Of a DNA stretch of 64,000 nucleotides, positions 50,201-60,650 are shown piece after piece. Source of the DNA: Methylomagnum ishizawai (lineage in GTDB: Bacteria > Pseudomonadota > Gammaproteobacteria > Methylococcales > Methylococcaceae). The translations under genes were made by a program, and so were the position numbers. The stretch is taken from NCBI RefSeq assembly GCF_019670005.1, contig NZ_AP019783.1, forward strand, positions 2,320,150 through 2,384,149, read 5' to 3'. The notes under the pieces were generated by a model, which saw only the letters and a list, made by a program, of their open reading frames with translations, was not told the origin of the DNA and ran no database searches. Within the stretch, counting starts at the first letter, position 1. The number at the start of each line of letters is the position of its first letter.

Positions 50201-50480
50201 TGAGCTGCATCACGCCGTCGTTGGTGGACTGCGAGGACATGTACAGCATGTCCTCGACGCCGTTGACCTCCTGCTCGATGGGCGTCGCCACCGTTTCCGC
50301 CAGCACTTCGGCGTTGGCGCCCGGATAGGTGGCCTTGATCTGCACGCTGGGCGGGGCGATTTCCGGGTATTGGGCGATGGGCATGCCGATCAGCGACAGC
50401 CCGCCGACCAGCACGATGAGGATGGACAGGACCGAGGCGAAGATCGGTCTATCGATGAAGAAATGGGTGAATCGTGTCAT
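47289..50480 (-). CDS. RND efflux pump inner-membrane permease (HAE1/AcrB type)
   Basis: The 1063-residue permease exports hydrophobic compounds using the proton gradient. It has 12 membrane helices with two large periplasmic loops. The start, FFIDRPIFASVLSILIVLVGGLS, and the tandem aspartates in VDDAIVVVENVER (about residue 408, helix 4) that carry protons are present, as is the GPTTL-like FQMPGTNAIETKEAVV region. Length and order are as in AcrB/MexB. It overlaps the adaptor and channel genes by four bases at each end, so all three should be made in step. Confidence 0.95.
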   Translation of the reverse strand: MTRFTHFFIDRPIFASVLSILIVLVGGLSLIGMPIAQYPEIAPPSVQIKATYPGANAEVLAETVATPIEQEVNGVEDMLYMSSQSTNDGVMQLTVTFKQGTNLDKAQVLVQNRVTLAEPRLPEEVRRQGISVRKRSPDLSLVVNLISPNQRYDSVYLSNYALLQVRDALARLPGVGDVFLFGGREYSMRVWLDPEKIAARNLTASDVVNAIREQNIQVAAGVLGQPPVPQGQEFQFTLTTQGRLSDEHQFGEIIVKNGADGQITRLKDVARIELGAKDYASQLRLDGQETVGLAIFQMPGTNAIETKEAVVQTMEALKQRFPEGVDYVLVYDTVVFVQQSIEKVVMTLFEAIALVVLVVLVFLQNWRATIIPLLAVPVSLIGTFGIMAALGLSLNTLSLFGLVLAIGIVVDDAIVVVENVERNIALGLHARDATRKAMEEVVGPIVATALVLVAVFVPTAFITGVTGAFYKQFALTISVSTLISAFNSLTLSPALCALMLDRAHDHSHKQDPLTRLLDFLFGWFFRGFNRVFGAFSAGYAGLVRRLIRFSAVMLVLYAGLNGLNFLAFDQVPTGFIPQADQGYLIVYAQLPDAASFERSDAVVKEASEIITQIPGVAHVNAYAGFSILTFGAQSNAATLFARLAPFEQRALHPEQSADAIMGQIQQRMFGIRDAYVAVFAPPPIRGMSSVGGFKLQLQDRANLGPTELEKAANDIIAKANQQPGMARVFTTFRANVPQMHLDVDRTKAKSMGLPLAEVFDTLQIYLGSLYINDFSRFGRSYQVVAQADAQHRVTPEDIAQLKTRNLAGEMVPLGTLVKTEESSGPDRINHYNLFPAAEINGMTLPSLSSGQAIAVMEDILKADLPAGVGYEWTELSLQQILAGNTAIIVFPLSVIFVFLALAAQYESWSLPFAVILIVPMCLLSSMAGVWLRGMDNNIFTQVGFIVLVGLASKNAILIVEFARKRQDQGLDRKAAAIEAARLRLRPILMTSFAFVMGVFPLMVSTGAGAEARQILGTAVFSGMLGVTFFGLLLTPVFYVTIRAWVERRGSPQPQATAAEGQHP

Positions 50481-51679
50481 GGTTGGGCCGTCGCGTTATG
50501 GCGTTCGAGCGCCGAGTCCGACAGGAGGGTGGTTTCCGGTTTGATCTTGGCGCCGGGACGGAGCTTTTGGATGCCTTCGATCACGACCGGGTCTTCCGGG
50601 GTCAAGCCTTCCGCGATGTCCCTGAGGCTGCCGAACAACGCGCCGGGCTTGATCTTGCGGTATTCGACGCCGCCGTCGGGCTTGGCGATCCAGACGAACT
50701 TCTGGCCCTGGTCGGTGCCGATGGCGCGGTCGGGCAGCAGCAGGGCGTCATGGGGCGTGCCGCCCGGAATCCTGACCCTGGCGAAGAAGCCGGGACTCAG
50801 GATTTCGTCCGGGTTGTGGAACACGCCGCGGATACGCAAGGTGCCGGTGTTGGCGTCGAGGCGCGGCTCCAGGTAATCGATGACGCCGCGATGGGGGAAG
50901 CCGGCCTCGTCCATCAAAGCCAACTCGACCGGGATGCCCGTGCCCGTGCCCGTGCCTTTGCTGGCCTGGGCCAGGCGGCGGTATTTCAAGACCGCCCGTT
51001 CGTCGGCGTCGAGGTAGACATAGACGGGGTCGATGGACACGATCCGGGCCAATGGCGTCTCGTCGGCCTTGACCATATTGCCCACGGTCAGGAGTTCGCG
51101 GCTGATCCGGCCCGAGATCGGCGAGCGCACCTCGGTGAATTCCAGGTTGAGCCGGGCGGTTTGCAAGGCGGCTTCCAAGGAGCGCACCGCCGCCGTGGAT
51201 TCGCGCACCGCCTTGGTCCTGGCGTCGTATTCCTCCTCGGAAATCGCCTTCGACTGGTGTAGCCGTTCGGCGCGGCCCAGGTCGTTGCGGGCGAGGTCGA
51301 GGCGGGTGCGGGTTTGTTCCAAAGCGCCCTCGGCCCGGTCCAGTTCGGCGCGGTAGGGCCGGGGGTCGATCACGAACAACAGGTCGCCCTTGCGCACCAC
51401 ATCGCCATCCTTGACATTGACCTTGTCCAGATAGCCATGTACCCGCGCCTTCACCTCCACCGCCTCAGCGGCTTCGATGCGCCCGGTGTATTCGTCCCAT
51501 TCCGCCACGGGCTTGTGCAGGGGTAGGGCGGTCTTGACCGGGACCGGCGGCATTTGCTGGGGGCCGGGCGCCGCTGCGGGTGTTGGGGGTTGGCCGCAGC
51601 CCAAGAGCAGGAGCAGCGGCAGCAAAGCCACGAACCAGCGCGGCGTTGCGAAATAGGAATGGGAGGCACCGATATTCAT
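50477..51679 (-). CDS. RND efflux periplasmic adaptor (membrane fusion protein)
   Basis: The 400-residue lipoprotein links pump and channel. It starts at the ATG at 51679 with the lipobox LLLLLGC. The domains are a barrel-sandwich lipoyl hybrid motif (GRIEAAEAVEVKARVHGYLDKVNVKDGDVVRKGDLLFVID), a helical hairpin (AEGALEQTRTRLDLARNDLGRAERLH), the return half-motif (FTEVRSPISGRIS) and a beta-barrel domain. A GTGTGTG-type repeat near residue 257 is unusual but in frame. It is the first gene of the operon, divergent from tetR. Confidence 0.93.
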   Translation of the reverse strand: MNIGASHSYFATPRWFVALLPLLLLLGCGQPPTPAAAPGPQQMPPVPVKTALPLHKPVAEWDEYTGRIEAAEAVEVKARVHGYLDKVNVKDGDVVRKGDLLFVIDPRPYRAELDRAEGALEQTRTRLDLARNDLGRAERLHQSKAISEEEYDARTKAVRESTAAVRSLEAALQTARLNLEFTEVRSPISGRISRELLTVGNMVKADETPLARIVSIDPVYVYLDADERAVLKYRRLAQASKGTGTGTGIPVELALMDEAGFPHRGVIDYLEPRLDANTGTLRIRGVFHNPDEILSPGFFARVRIPGGTPHDALLLPDRAIGTDQGQKFVWIAKPDGGVEYRKIKPGALFGSLRDIAEGLTPEDPVVIEGIQKLRPGAKIKPETTLLSDSALERHNATAQP

Positions 51680-51743
51680 AGGCTGGACCGGGGGGGGTTG
51701 GGGGAGCGTCTGACGCGCCCAGAAAAGGTAATCTTCCTTTTCA

Positions 51744-51761
51744 TTATTTTCGTTAAAATAA
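51744..51761. promoter_or_regulatory. Palindromic operator between the efflux operon and tetR
   Basis: TTATTTT and AAAATAA form a perfect inverted repeat around CGTT in the 117-base divergent region. It overlaps a TAAAAT -10-like element reading toward tetR. A dimeric TetR repressor bound here could control both directions. Confidence 0.6.
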
Positions 51762-51796
51762 ACGGCGGAGTCCACTACAAACACGAGTCAATTTTT

Positions 51797-52429
51797 ATGA
51801 TGTGCCTAGGCCGCCCCAAAAAAGGCGAGGAAGCCAGACGCCGCGAGCAATTGCTGGAACACGCCGTGCGCTTGTTCGCCGAACATGGCTATAGCAACCT
51901 GAGCCTTGAAACCATCGCCCGCGAGGCGCGGGTGTCCTTGCGGACCATCTACCGCCAGTTCGGCGGCAAGGCCGAATTGTTCGGCGCGGTCGTCCGCCAT
52001 CTCAGCGATTTGTTCGTCGCGACCCTGCCCCTGGACCCGGCGCAGGCCAAGCCCATCGAGGAGACTCTGGTCGATTTCGGCAGGGAATTCCTGTTCCGGC
52101 TGACCCGGCCCGACATGATTCGGATGTGTACCCAGATGCAGGGGGAAACCCGGCAGTTCCCCTGCCTCGCCACCGAGTTCTATGGCCAGGGGCCGGAGCG
52201 CACCTTGCGGCGGCTATCCCAGTTTTTCGCGTTGCATCAGAAGGCGGGGCGCATCGCCGCCATCGATCCCGATTTCCTGGCGGGGCAGTTCGTGAGTTGC
52301 CTGAAGGGGGAGTGGTTCCACCGGCTGCAATACGGCTTGGCGGCGACGCCGGGCGAGGCCGAGATCGAGGCGCGGGCGCGGCGGGCGGTGGATTTGTTCC
52401 TGCGGGGTTGCCTGGCGGCGGAGGGGTAG
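51797..52429 (+). CDS. TetR-family repressor, likely regulator of the adjacent RND pump
   Basis: The 210-residue regulator has the N-terminal helix-turn-helix LLEHAVRLFAEHGYSNLSLETIAREARVSLRTIYRQFGGKAELFGAVV (about residues 17-66). The C-terminal ligand domain is AcrR/TtgR-like, with MIRMCTQMQGETRQFP and a tail LFLRGCLA. The start is one of two adjacent ATGs (51797 or 51800). It is divergent from the pump operon, with a palindrome between them. Ligands of such repressors are usually the pump's substrates. Confidence 0.9.
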   Translation: MMCLGRPKKGEEARRREQLLEHAVRLFAEHGYSNLSLETIAREARVSLRTIYRQFGGKAELFGAVVRHLSDLFVATLPLDPAQAKPIEETLVDFGREFLFRLTRPDMIRMCTQMQGETRQFPCLATEFYGQGPERTLRRLSQFFALHQKAGRIAAIDPDFLAGQFVSCLKGEWFHRLQYGLAATPGEAEIEARARRAVDLFLRGCLAAEG

Positions 52430-52435
52430 GACGGG

Positions 52436-52459
52436 GGCCGGACCCCGTGGGGTCCGGCC
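52436..52459. terminator. Perfect palindrome between convergent tetR and PPC-repeat genes
   Basis: GGCCGGACCCC and GGGGTCCGGCC form an 11-bp stem with a two-base loop in the 41-base gap between the two stops. No T-tract is seen. It probably acts as a bidirectional terminator or roadblock. Confidence 0.6.
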
Positions 52460-52470
52460 TGTCCGTGGGG

Positions 52471-54384
52471 TCAGTTGGTGCCGGACAGACTGTTTGTCTG
52501 CTTGGCGGGGGTGGCGGCCGGTTTCGGGTAGACCAGGGTTTGCGGGGCGCTGTTGGTCTGGGTGAAGTTCTTGGCGTCGCTCACGCAAGACCAGCCACCG
52601 ATTTCCACCTTGACCTGGGTGTTGATGCTCGGTGTGGTCATGTTCAGCTTGTTGCCGGTCAGCTTGACCGTGCCCTTGTTGCCGCCGCAGCCCTTCACGT
52701 TGAACGCGAACGAATCCTTGCCCGACTTGCCGCTATCGACGAGCTGGCCTTTGACCAAGCTGCCGGTGGCGTTGGCCGTGCCCGTGTTGTTGTTCACGTA
52801 GGCGGTCAGGGTGTAGTCGCCGCTGCCGAAGAGGGCGGTGTCGCCGCCGGACGGTCCCGAGACCAGGATGTAATAATCCGCCGTGGCCGGGGTGTTGATG
52901 GTGAACTGGAAGCCGTCGGTCGAGGAACATTCGCCCGCCGTCACCGTGTAGGCCTGTTGCAGGAAGCCTTGGGTGTTGAAATACGACAGGGTGTAGACCT
53001 CGCCCGAGTTCTGGCAGCGGAAGGTGATCGGCACCGTGTTGTTGGGGTTGGCGCCGGTGTCGTTGTGGTAGACGTAGTAATCGAGGTCGGTGATCGAGGA
53101 GAGCTGGGCGGTCACCGGCACGGTGTTGGTCAGGGGATAGGCGTTGACCGGGGTTTCGTTGGGCTCCAGTTCGCCGGGCAGGCGCACGGTGGGACCGGAA
53201 ACGCCGCTGTTGTTGGCGATGGCCAGCACGGTGTAGTCGGCCTGGGTGAAGCTGTCCGATTCGCCGGAAGGCGGCGAGGTGACCACGAAGTAGTACCGGG
53301 CGGAAACCGGCGCATCGATGGTGAATAAGAATCCGCCCGCCGCCGAGCATTGGCTGGACTGGATTTCGTAGTTCGATTGCAGTACGCCCTTCTCATCGTA
53401 TGATGACAGGATGTAATAGGTGTTGGTTTGGCTTTTGCAATTGAAGTAAAACGGAATATTGCCGGTTTTGTTCTTGGTGCTGTCGTTGTCGATATAGAAC
53501 CAATCCTGGTCGTACATGGAGGAAAGCTGCCCGGTGGCGGTGGTGCCGGACGTCAAGGAATAGGCTTCCACCATGCCGTCGTTGGGTTCCAGTTCGCCGC
53601 CGACCCTGGCGGTATAAAGCCTTAGGGAATAATCGGCAGTGGGAACGACGATTTCGTTGTAGAACTTGAAGACATCCACGCTCAAGGTCTTTGTGCTATC
53701 CGTGGGGTCGGGTATTTTTTTGGTGGAGGTTTCTTTCCTATCCCCGATATATCTACCCCATATCCTGACGTAATAACGCCCTTGTTTGGAAGTATCCATC
53801 TGGAATCGGTACGGTCCTTTCGTTTCGCTACTGCCCCGCTGGCAGGAGGAACGGTAAACCACGTAGCTGCTGCCGCTGGTCAGGCCGTCAGCAGTGTTGG
53901 GGTCGGCGTCATAGAAATAGGCGACATTCCAAAAGACGCTGGAATCATCCAGTTTTGGATCGGTGGCGTTGTCGAAGCCCTCGTACCAATATCCGAGTTT
54001 CTTGTCACAGCCAAAATAGACCGGGGTCACTGGATGGTTATCGTCGGTGATGTCCACATAGAACCAGTCGAAGTCTCGGGTCGATTGCAACTGACCCACC
54101 ATTTCGTCGGTCAGGGATAGGGGCGTGGCGAGACTGGGGTCGAGGGCCGGACCGCCATAGGGGTTATAGTCCGGGTTGCTGGCATCGTAAGGTGTATTGA
54201 CCACCCGGTAGGTTTCCTGGGTACAAATGGCGCCACCCGCATAAGGGCAGACCGAACTGGCGGTGTCGAAAATAAATCCGCTGCCGGTCACCGTGGAATT
54301 CGGTTCTCGTTCCGATACCGAGGCTTGGGACTGTGCTCCCCATAAAAAAACCAGTGTCGACGCCAAGATAGATTGATAACGCAT
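52471..54384 (-). CDS. Secreted protein with three PPC-type domains and no peptidase domain
   Basis: The 637-residue precursor starts at the ATG at 54384 with a signal peptide (MRYQSILASTLVFLWGAQSQA). It has three related units, each beginning EPN-x(n)-AYPL-like and containing GQL, D-DWFY, then Y-L/V: SEREPNSTV with FDWFYVDI, GELEPNDGMVEAYSLT with QDWFYIDN, and GELEPNETPVNAYPLT with LDYYVYHN. This is the bacterial pre-peptidase C-terminal (PPC) fold, usually attached to secreted peptidases, but here no catalytic domain exists. The C-terminal 100 residues (GKDSFAFNVKGCGGNKGTVKL) form another beta domain. A binding or surface-structure role is possible. Confidence 0.75.
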   Translation of the reverse strand: MRYQSILASTLVFLWGAQSQASVSEREPNSTVTGSGFIFDTASSVCPYAGGAICTQETYRVVNTPYDASNPDYNPYGGPALDPSLATPLSLTDEMVGQLQSTRDFDWFYVDITDDNHPVTPVYFGCDKKLGYWYEGFDNATDPKLDDSSVFWNVAYFYDADPNTADGLTSGSSYVVYRSSCQRGSSETKGPYRFQMDTSKQGRYYVRIWGRYIGDRKETSTKKIPDPTDSTKTLSVDVFKFYNEIVVPTADYSLRLYTARVGGELEPNDGMVEAYSLTSGTTATGQLSSMYDQDWFYIDNDSTKNKTGNIPFYFNCKSQTNTYYILSSYDEKGVLQSNYEIQSSQCSAAGGFLFTIDAPVSARYYFVVTSPPSGESDSFTQADYTVLAIANNSGVSGPTVRLPGELEPNETPVNAYPLTNTVPVTAQLSSITDLDYYVYHNDTGANPNNTVPITFRCQNSGEVYTLSYFNTQGFLQQAYTVTAGECSSTDGFQFTINTPATADYYILVSGPSGGDTALFGSGDYTLTAYVNNNTGTANATGSLVKGQLVDSGKSGKDSFAFNVKGCGGNKGTVKLTGNKLNMTTPSINTQVKVEIGGWSCVSDAKNFTQTNSAPQTLVYPKPAATPAKQTNSLSGTN

Positions 54385-54571
54385 TGGATGTCCCCAAGCA
54401 GGAAGTGATTGGAATCGGACCCACCCGATGAGGCACCGTGCGTCCCGGTCTGGCCTGGTCGGGTCGGGCGAATGGCTATTAAGTGTAGCCGTTCGGGACC
54501 GATCCTGGACGGTGCGCCGATGACCGGGGGTTCCGGGATGTTCAACGGAGGGCGGGGGTTGGGCGTGGATT

Positions 54572-57037
54572 TCAGTCCGGCGGCGGGGGCGGGGCCAGCA
54601 CTTCGCGGCTGCCATTGGTCTCGGCGTGACCGACGATGCCGGCCTTCTCCATGTCCTCGATCATGCGGGCGGCGCGGTTGTAGCCCACCTTGAGCTTGCG
54701 CTGCACGCTGGAGATGGACGCCTTGCGCGATTCGGTGACGAAGCGCACCGCCTCGTCGTAGAGCGGGTCGGTTTCTTCCCCGCCGCCTTCGCCGCCGCCG
54801 GTGCCGCCCTTGAAGCTTCCGGCTTCCGCTTCTTCCGAGAACTTCGTGATCTCGTGGATATAGTTGGCGGGGCCGGTGCGTTTGAGGAATTCCACCACGT
54901 TGTGGACTTCCTGGTCCGAGACGAAAGCGCCATGCGCCCGCATCGGCAGGCCGGTGCCGGGCGGCAGGTAGAGCATATCGCCGTTGCCGAGCAGGGATTC
55001 CGCGCCGCCCTGGTCGAGGATGGTGCGGGAATCGATCTTGGAGGACACCTGGAAGCCGATGCGGGTGGGGATGTTGGCCTTGATGAGGCCGGTGATGACA
55101 TCCACCGACGGCCTCTGGGTCGCCAGGATCAAATGCAGCCCGGCGGCGCGGGCCTTCTGGGCCAGGCGGGCGATGAGTTCCTCCACCTTCTTGCCCACGA
55201 TCATCATCATATCGGCCAATTCGTCGATGACGATGACGATATAGGGCAGGGGTTCCAGCGCGGGCGGTTCCTCGCCGTCCAGGGCGTCGGCGGCGGACCA
55301 CAGCGGGTCGGCGATGTATTCCCCGTCCGCCGCCACCTCGGCCAGCTTCTGGTTGAAACCGGCCAGATTCCTGACGCCCATCAGCGACATCAGCTTGTAG
55401 CGGCGTTCCATCTCGGCCACGCACCAGCGCAGGGCGTTGGCCGCTTCCTTCATATCGGTGACGACGGGGGTCAGCAAATGCGGGATGCCCTCGTAGATCG
55501 ACAATTCCAGCATCTTGGGATCGATCATGATGAGGCGCACTTCCTCGGGCCGGGCCTTGAACAACATGCTGAGGATCATCACATTGACCGCCACCGATTT
55601 GCCCGAGCCGGTGGTGCCGGCCACCAGGAGGTGCGGCATCCGCGCCAGGTTGGCGACCACCGGCTGGCCGCTGATGTCCTTGCCCAATACCAGGGTCAGG
55701 GGCGAAGGGCTGTGCTGGTAGGCGTCGGAGGACAGCACCGAGTGCAACAGCACCATCTCGCGCTCTTCGTTGGGGATTTCCAGGCCGATCACCGATTTGC
55801 CGGGGATGATCTCCACCACGCGCACGCTGGTCACGGAGAGGGCGCGGGCCAAATCCTTGGCCAGCCCGCTGATGCGGCTGACCTTGACCCCCGGCGCGGG
55901 CTGGATTTCAAAGCGGGTGATGACCGGGCCGGGTAGCACGTCCGTCACCTGTACCTCGACATTGAAATCGTCGAGGATGCTTTCCACCTGCCGCGACATG
56001 TCCTCCAGGGCGGCTTCGGAATAGCCCTTGATCTTGGGCGTGGTGTCGCTGAGCAATTCCAGCGGGGGCAGGGTGCCCGGCTTGACCGGCGGCAGGTCCA
56101 GGGCGGGTCTGGATAGGGGGGCACGGGGTTTCGGCGGCTGCGGCGGCGCGGCCTGGGTTGTGGGTACGGCGGGATTTTTGGTTGCCGGAGGTTCTTCCAC
56201 CAGGGCTTTGGGACGGGCGACGGGCGCGGTGGCTTCGGCGGGCGGTTCCGGGTTTTCGGTGTCGGGGGGGGCGGCCATCCGCTTGGCTTGGGGCTTGGCT
56301 TTGGCGGGCGCGGGTTCCGGGAGCGGCATGGTGCCGGTTTCGGACTCGGCTTCGACTTCCGGCCCAGCGGCGGGCGCGGGCTTGAACGGTTGGAACAGCG
56401 ACAGCACGGCGTCGATGGCGATCAAGGCGGCGCGGCCCACGAGGTCGATCAAGCCCAGCGACGAACCCAGCCAGGACAGCCCGGTGAACAGCGAAATCCC
56501 GGCCACGAACACGGTCAGGAGCAAAATGCTCGACCCCGCCCGGCCAAACGAACCCGCGAGCAACTCGGCGGTTTCCCCGCCCAGGATGCCGCCGCTGGTG
56601 CCGGGCAGGGCCAAGGGCGCATGGATGACATGGAGATCGGTGAGCCCCGCCGCCGCCGCGATGGCCGCGGCGAAACCGGTCCAGCGCAGGGCGCTGTCGA
56701 TGGGATTGGCCGGGGCGGCGAGACGGCCCTGGAAGATGATGTAGCCATAGCCCGCCAGCAGGAACGGGAACAGGAAGGCGGTGACGCCGAACAGGGTCAG
56801 GAAGAAATCGGCCACCCAGGCCCCGACCGCGCCCCCGGCGTTGGCGATGGTCTTGCCGGTGCCGATATGGCTCCAACCGGGATCGTCGGCGTTGAAGGTG
56901 ATGAGCGCGACCAGCAGGAACAAGGAGACCGCCAGATAGACCAGGAACACCGATTCGCGCAGTCCCCGCACCAGGACCGCGCCCAGGTCTTGGCCGTCGA
57001 GCAGCTTTTTATGGAAATCAGCCAAAATGCCCACCAA
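54572..57037 (-). CDS. ftsK: DNA translocase FtsK
   Basis: The 821-residue protein moves chromosome ends through the closing septum and activates XerCD at dif. Four membrane helices lie in the first 210 residues, followed by a Pro/Ala-rich linker. The RecA-like motor has Walker [14 protein letters not shown] at about residue 473, Walker [15 protein letters not shown] and the motif [24 protein letters not shown]. The C-terminal winged-helix gamma domain ([41 protein letters not shown]) reads KOPS sites. The start is TTG 57037 or GTG 57034; no ATG fits. It is divergent from trxB. Confidence 0.93.
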   Translation of the reverse strand: MVGILADFHKKLLDGQDLGAVLVRGLRESVFLVYLAVSLFLLVALITFNADDPGWSHIGTGKTIANAGGAVGAWVADFFLTLFGVTAFLFPFLLAGYGYIIFQGRLAAPANPIDSALRWTGFAAAIAAAAGLTDLHVIHAPLALPGTSGGILGGETAELLAGSFGRAGSSILLLTVFVAGISLFTGLSWLGSSLGLIDLVGRAALIAIDAVLSLFQPFKPAPAAGPEVEAESETGTMPLPEPAPAKAKPQAKRMAAPPDTENPEPPAEATAPVARPKALVEEPPATKNPAVPTTQAAPPQPPKPRAPLSRPALDLPPVKPGTLPPLELLSDTTPKIKGYSEAALEDMSRQVESILDDFNVEVQVTDVLPGPVITRFEIQPAPGVKVSRISGLAKDLARALSVTSVRVVEIIPGKSVIGLEIPNEEREMVLLHSVLSSDAYQHSPSPLTLVLGKDISGQPVVANLARMPHLLVAGTTGSGKSVAVNVMILSMLFKARPEEVRLIMIDPKMLELSIYEGIPHLLTPVVTDMKEAANALRWCVAEMERRYKLMSLMGVRNLAGFNQKLAEVAADGEYIADPLWSAADALDGEEPPALEPLPYIVIVIDELADMMMIVGKKVEELIARLAQKARAAGLHLILATQRPSVDVITGLIKANIPTRIGFQVSSKIDSRTILDQGGAESLLGNGDMLYLPPGTGLPMRAHGAFVSDQEVHNVVEFLKRTGPANYIHEITKFSEEAEAGSFKGGTGGGEGGGEETDPLYDEAVRFVTESRKASISSVQRKLKVGYNRAARMIEDMEKAGIVGHAETNGSREVLAPPPPPD

Positions 57038-58304
<1,267 letters not shown>

Positions 58305-58311
58305 GTGGATG

Positions 58312-58340
58312 GCCGGGTGGGCATCGCATGCCTACCCGGC
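58312..58340 (+). terminator. Hairpin after trxB
   Basis: GCCGGGTGGGCAT and ATGCCTACCCGGC form a 13-bp stem with one G-T wobble and a three-base loop, 8 bases after the trxB stop. It is a strong hairpin but has no clean T-run. Confidence 0.6.
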
Positions 58341-58452
58341 GGGTCTTGCTGGGTCCCGATGCGGGCGCGGAGTCCTGAGGCGAAATATATTCCACCGTGC
58401 CATTCCCCTATGAATGATAAAGCCATATATCAAACAACAAACGAGATATACT

Positions 58453-59550
58453 ATGCCTAACAATCCCTATCAAGAACTTGATGATAAATCGTTTTGGAGA
58501 AAAGCCATCGCGGACAGGTCCGTATTCGATATTGGCGATCTATGGCAGCCCAAGTTTGTGATACAGCGTGAAGACCCGGTTTCGACTTATGGTTCTTGCT
58601 TCGCCCAGCATATTGGCCGGGCGCTGAGCGACCGGGGTTTTAATTGGTTAATATCGGAAACAGCGCCCAGGCACTGTTCGGAAAGCTTGGCCCGCCGGTA
58701 TAACTATGGCGTGTTTTCTGCGCGAACCGGGAATATTTATACCACCTCGCTGCTGGATCAATGGGTCCGTTGGGCGCTTGATGAGAGCAAAATACCCCAC
58801 GAATCATGGTTGAAGGATGGCCGCTATATCGACCCGTTCCGACCGGCGATGGAACCCACAGGTTTCGCCACTATGGGGGAACTCAGGAAATCCCGGATAC
58901 AAGCCGTCAGGTGCTTTAGGAAATCCATAGCGGATGCCTATTGCTTCGTGTTCACGCTTGGTTTGACCGAAAGCTGGTTCAATGCCGAGGCCGGCTACGA
59001 ATATCCCATGTGTCCTGGCACGGTCGCGGGTGAGTTTTCCGCGCAAAAGCACCGCTTTGTGAACCAGAATTATGAGCAGGTGCTGTCGAGCCTGATATCT
59101 GCCATATCGAATATCCGGAAAATTAACAAGGACATCAAATTCATTTTGACCGTATCGCCGGTTCCATTGACGGCCACCGCATCGGGAAAACACGTCCTGG
59201 TGGCGACCATCCATTCCAAGTCAACCCTCCGGGCCGTGGCGGGGGAAATGGCGAATATTGACGGGTCGGTGGATTATTTCCCTTCCTATGAAATTATCAA
59301 TGGGCCGCAGGCCGGTGGGATTTTCTTCGAGCCAAACAAACGCAATGTGCATCCGGCCGGGGTCGAGTTTGTCATGAATACATTTTTCAAATGTATGCAT
59401 GGCGACATCCACAGCGCAAAGCCCAGGCCCAGGAGAATAGTGAAGGAGCAGCAACCCTCCCCACCCAGACGGGAAAAACCGCAAAAACGTCAGTCGTCCG
59501 ATGAGGTATGCGAAGAGTTGCTGTTGGATGCGTTTGGAGGAAAAAAATGA
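58453..59550 (+). CDS. GSCFA-domain protein
   Basis: The 365-residue protein starts at the ATG at 58453 with NPYQELDDKSFWRKAIADRS and has the family name motif in VSTYGSCFAQHIGRALSDRGFNW at about residues 42-64. The later CFVFTLGLTESWFN and FILTVSPVPLTATASG blocks, with the C-terminal NVHPAGVEF (catalytic-like histidine), resemble SGNH hydrolase blocks, to which GSCFA is related. A proline/arginine-rich tail follows. An ATGA overlap couples it to the next gene. Composition is less GC-rich than that of its neighbours. A role in surface glycan modification is inference. Confidence 0.8.
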   Translation: MPNNPYQELDDKSFWRKAIADRSVFDIGDLWQPKFVIQREDPVSTYGSCFAQHIGRALSDRGFNWLISETAPRHCSESLARRYNYGVFSARTGNIYTTSLLDQWVRWALDESKIPHESWLKDGRYIDPFRPAMEPTGFATMGELRKSRIQAVRCFRKSIADAYCFVFTLGLTESWFNAEAGYEYPMCPGTVAGEFSAQKHRFVNQNYEQVLSSLISAISNIRKINKDIKFILTVSPVPLTATASGKHVLVATIHSKSTLRAVAGEMANIDGSVDYFPSYEIINGPQAGGIFFEPNKRNVHPAGVEFVMNTFFKCMHGDIHSAKPRPRRIVKEQQPSPPRREKPQKRQSSDEVCEELLLDAFGGKK

Positions 59551-60287
59551 AGATTTGTTTGTTGGGGAACTCCCATTCCGCCGCGCTTAAGATCGCTTAC
59601 GATGCCTTGGACGCAGATAGCCGGAAGGCGCTGGATGTTACTTTTTTCGCTAGCCGTGGAGGGGGTTTGGCAAAAGCGCTGGAACCCCAGGGAAAAAAGC
59701 TGATTTCAACCGACGAGTTGATTACCAGCCATATTGGATATACCTCGGGTGGACTGACGTTTATCGATCCCGAAGCTTACGACGTGTTCATCCTGCATGC
59801 TTTTGGTACGCAGTACGATTATGAAATCTTGGACGCCAACGAAGAGGCTTACTATAGCAAGGAATTCCTCACGGACTATTGCGCAGAACTTATCGGCAGA
59901 AGGCCCAATATCAATCTCCTAAGTAACTTGGCGAGCATCACGAGTAAACCGATATATCTTTCCCAGCAGCCGTTCCAGTCGGAATTAAATGCTAATCTGA
60001 AATCCAAGGTCAAGTCCAGTAAAGTGGATCCTCCAGACCTTGGGGAATGTCTCAAGCGGTTCTTGGCCAAGCAGGACCATAAAAATGTGAAATTGCTTTT
60101 GCAGCCACCCGAGACGATCGTTGACAAGATATTTACGCTGGCGGAATTCAGCGTCGATTCGGAGCGCTTGGATATCAATGATCAAATTTCTAAGAAATCG
60201 GATAAGCATAATGTCCGGGATATGCACCATATGAATTCCAAGTATGGGCGTCTGGTTTGGTTGTATTTCTTGCAGCAGGTTGGATAG
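59547..60287 (+). CDS. SGNH-like protein coupled to the GSCFA gene
   Basis: The 246-residue product begins MKICLLGNSHSAALKIAYDAL; the GNSH block equals SGNH hydrolase block I with serine as possible nucleophile. YDVFILHAFGTQYDY could be block II or III. At the C-terminus, VRDMHHMNSKYGRLVWLYFLQQ holds a histidine pair followed by N, similar to the D-x-x-H block of SGNH acyl-esterases. It is translated from an ATG overlapping the GSCFA stop with a GGAGG site. The two may act on the same sugar polymer, for example in de- or re-acylation, which remains inference. Confidence 0.6.
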   Translation: MKICLLGNSHSAALKIAYDALDADSRKALDVTFFASRGGGLAKALEPQGKKLISTDELITSHIGYTSGGLTFIDPEAYDVFILHAFGTQYDYEILDANEEAYYSKEFLTDYCAELIGRRPNINLLSNLASITSKPIYLSQQPFQSELNANLKSKVKSSKVDPPDLGECLKRFLAKQDHKNVKLLLQPPETIVDKIFTLAEFSVDSERLDINDQISKKSDKHNVRDMHHMNSKYGRLVWLYFLQQVG

Positions 60288-60476
60288 CCGCGATTCCCGT
60301 GGGGCGGCGGATAATGACCCACACTGCGGCTTCCACCGATCAAACAGCTGAACCCTGGGCATATCCGCCCCGCACCCGACTTATGCGACAATGCCCCGCC
60401 CGCCGGATCCCACCGGCCAGCCTGAACGACCGGCGTCCGGCGGCATTCCCCATCCCAAGACGATAGAGGTTTCCGA

Positions 60477-60650
60477 ATGCCCTACAAAAGACTGATCTGC
60501 GCCGCCTGTGGCTTCATCTACGACGAGGAAATGGGCGATCCCGATTCCGGCATTCCGCCCGGCACCCGTTGGGAAGACGTGCCCGACGACTGGATGTGCC
60601 CGGAATGCGGCGTGGACAAGACTTATTTCGAAGTGTTGAACATGGATTGA
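60477..60650 (+). CDS. Rubredoxin
   Basis: The 57-residue iron protein has the two metal-binding knuckles CAACG (Cys8, Cys11) and CPECG (Cys41, Cys44), with the typical [28 protein letters not shown] between them. It carries single electrons in the cytosol, commonly to oxidases, hydroxylases or peroxide-reducing proteins. The stop overlaps the 3' end of the convergent GTPase gene by 28 bases. Confidence 0.96.
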   Translation: MPYKRLICAACGFIYDEEMGDPDSGIPPGTRWEDVPDDWMCPECGVDKTYFEVLNMD

